The notes beneath the pieces are model-generated. The model saw only the letters and a program-made list of their open reading frames with translations. It made no database searches and was not told the DNA's origin. DNA of 56,126 nucleotides from JAVBLV01 sp031553195 (GTDB lineage: Bacteria; Bacteroidota; Bacteroidia; Bacteroidales; P3). Shown here piece after piece: positions 55,133-56,126 of the stretch (within the stretch, counting starts at the first letter, position 1; every line of letters begins with the position of its first letter). A program made the position numbers and the translations under genes. Where the stretch lies: NCBI GenBank assembly GCA_031553195.1, contig JAVBLV010000089.1, positions 1 through 56,126 of the forward strand, read 5' to 3'.

Positions 55133-55675
55133 ATGAACACAATAGACACATTAGTATTAGTAGGGGGAATTAGTAGCGCCTCCATCAATCAACGTTTATT
55201 CAATGAAATAAAAAAACATTATAAAGGGAATCTTGTTTTCAAGGCATTTGATATTTCAACCTTGCCTTTTTTTTCGCAAGATATTGAAAATAATCCTCCC
55301 GAGGCAGCAAAAAATTTCAAGGAGCTTATCAAAAATTCTAAAGCTGTTTTATTGATTACGCCCGAATATAACCGTTCTTTTCCCGGAGTATTAAAAAACG
55401 CTATTGACTGGGGAAGCCGGCCTTGGGGGCATAATAGCTGGAATAATAAACCTGTTGCCATCATCGGCGCTTCCGTCGGCCCTATCGGCGCTTTCGGAGC
55501 CCAACAGCATTTAAGAAACGTTTGTTGTTATTTAGGAATGCACGTAATGTGCCAACCCGAATTTTACTTCAATGCTTCGGTTTACATGCCGGAAAGCGGA
55601 TTGGTCGAAAATTCCGTATCTATGGTTCAAAAATATTTCGATAGTTTCGAAAGTTGGATAAAAATGTTTGTGTAA
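55133..55675 (+). CDS. NADPH-dependent FMN reductase family protein
   Basis: 180 residues. Flavodoxin-like fold reducing quinones or other acceptors with NAD(P)H. Signatures: VLVGGISSASINQRLF (phosphate-binding loop), LLITPEYNRSFPGVLKNAIDWGSR, the hallmark of the ChrR/YieF group, and PVAIIGASVGPIGAFGAQQHLR. Close to katA, so possibly part of the oxidative-stress response and shielding against redox cycling. Terminator downstream. Confidence 0.9.
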   Translation: MNTIDTLVLVGGISSASINQRLFNEIKKHYKGNLVFKAFDISTLPFFSQDIENNPPEAAKNFKELIKNSKAVLLITPEYNRSFPGVLKNAIDWGSRPWGHNSWNNKPVAIIGASVGPIGAFGAQQHLRNVCCYLGMHVMCQPEFYFNASVYMPESGLVENSVSMVQKYFDSFESWIKMFV

Positions 55676-55716
55676 ACCTGTTTATTTAACAGCGCTTTTT
55701 CTTTCTTTTATTGTTC

Positions 55717-55760
55717 GAAACGCGTCCCAAGAATAAAATTTTGAGGCGCGTTTCCTTTTT
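55717..55760 (+). terminator. Terminator after the FMN reductase gene
   Basis: gaaacgcg and cgcgtttc (8 pairs) enclose a 22-base loop and are followed by ctttttag. About 40 bases past the stop. Confidence 0.65.
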
Positions 55761-55783
55761 AGGCCGGAAGGAACAGATAAAAT

Positions 55784-55966
55784 TTAGTCGCTTATACTTT
55801 TATCCATAACGCTATCGCAAACGGTTTCCCCTTTTTGAATATTTTCCCCTATAAATGCATCCAACTCCTCCCCTATTTTCGTAACAAAATTTGAATCAAT
55901 CAAATACAAGTTATTTATCATACAAGAACATTCTTCTCTTGCATAAACAGAATCCGTTCCATTTTT
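55784..55966 (-). pseudogene. 3' remnant of a minus-strand gene truncated by repeat family 2
   Basis: The frame ends YLIDSNFVTKIGEELDAFIG, then ENIQKGETVCDSVMDKSISD and stop, with coding-like composition. Upstream at 55969 the frame runs into repeat family 2, which supplies the remaining codons up to 56086. No natural start is left. The original protein is unknown. Confidence 0.4.
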
Positions 55967-55968
55967 TA

Positions 55969-56092
55969 GGATCAGTGTAAAAAACAGGTGGAGATAATTT
56001 TTAATGTTTCTATCATAATGGTAAGAATGTAATAGACTGCATTGTGATCTTTCTTTTGCCTTGACGCAAAAGAAACAAAAAGTCAAGGCCTA
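55969..56092. repeat. Repeat family 2, copy 3 (full hairpin)
   Basis: Begins ggatcagtgtaaaaaacagg. Contains a perfect hairpin tttcttttgc (56050-56059), loop cttgac, gcaaaagaaa (56066-56075), and downstream gtcaaggc (56082-56089), which is complementary to gccttgac of the stem-loop (56058-56065). The window ends soon after. Confidence 0.8.
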
Positions 56093-56126
56093 CGACAGAT
56101 GTGCTAAAAAATCATTTGTTGCGGCT

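Overview
The window comes from a member of the Bacteroidetes (phylum Bacteroidota), probably Bacteroidales-like. Three kinds of evidence point there. Several secreted proteins end in type IX secretion (T9SS) sorting domains, both the type A form and the gliding-motility/CHU_C type B form. Many genes are preceded by the phylum's promoter signature TAnnTTTG, in the best cases with TTTG or TTTT 19 bases upstream. DNA is AT-rich, and the gene families (DUF2339, S9 dipeptidyl peptidase, TonB receptor, PurM, Mpl, ClpC) fit. I cannot name the species. No rRNA, tRNA or CRISPR array was seen.

Layout. 1-8550: the tail of one T9SS cargo gene and two very large type B cargo proteins, one carrying about seven tandem 147-bp modules. 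8551-12450: a palindromic miniature element split by an intact IS1595-family insertion sequence, then an Omp28-like T9SS protein. 12451-18668: atpD-atpC, a SpoU/TrmH RNA methylase, a DUF2339 and a DUF1003 membrane protein. 19149-26146: clpC with a perfect palindrome abutting its promoter, gyrA and a TPR protein. 26200-28960: a small accessory patch with a frameshifted gene, two toxin-antitoxin modules (one YafQ type) and a duplicated promoter-leader. 28969-33878: an outer-membrane barrel and a 1029-residue TPR protein, probably one operon. 34519-48659: MgtC, a secreted protein, purM, a GT2/small protein/DPP IV operon, riboflavin synthase, a TPR membrane protein, mpl, and a TonB receptor translationally coupled to an M28 peptidase. 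49847-56126: an S23-like four-helix protein, a P-type cation ATPase, catalase, an FMN reductase and a truncated ORF fused to a repeat.

The most striking non-gene structure is a family of about 159-bp elements, each a near full-length imperfect palindrome ending in GAGGTTGTTTAAA. Eight intact, degenerate or partial copies lie in intergenic spaces, two of them apparently between a promoter and an essential gene (mpl, gyrA). Where target duplications are visible they are TNA, which suggests mobilisation by an IS5-like transposase located elsewhere. A second repeat family (three copies) carries a hairpin whose loop is complementary to its own 3' tail.

How the genes work together: most of the window is chromosomal housekeeping (ATP synthesis, DNA topology, proteolysis, purine and riboflavin synthesis, peptidoglycan recycling, oxidative stress defence) and envelope or secreted functions. 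It is interrupted by small mobile or selfish elements rather than by one large island. All calls come from reading the sequence; no database search was run.
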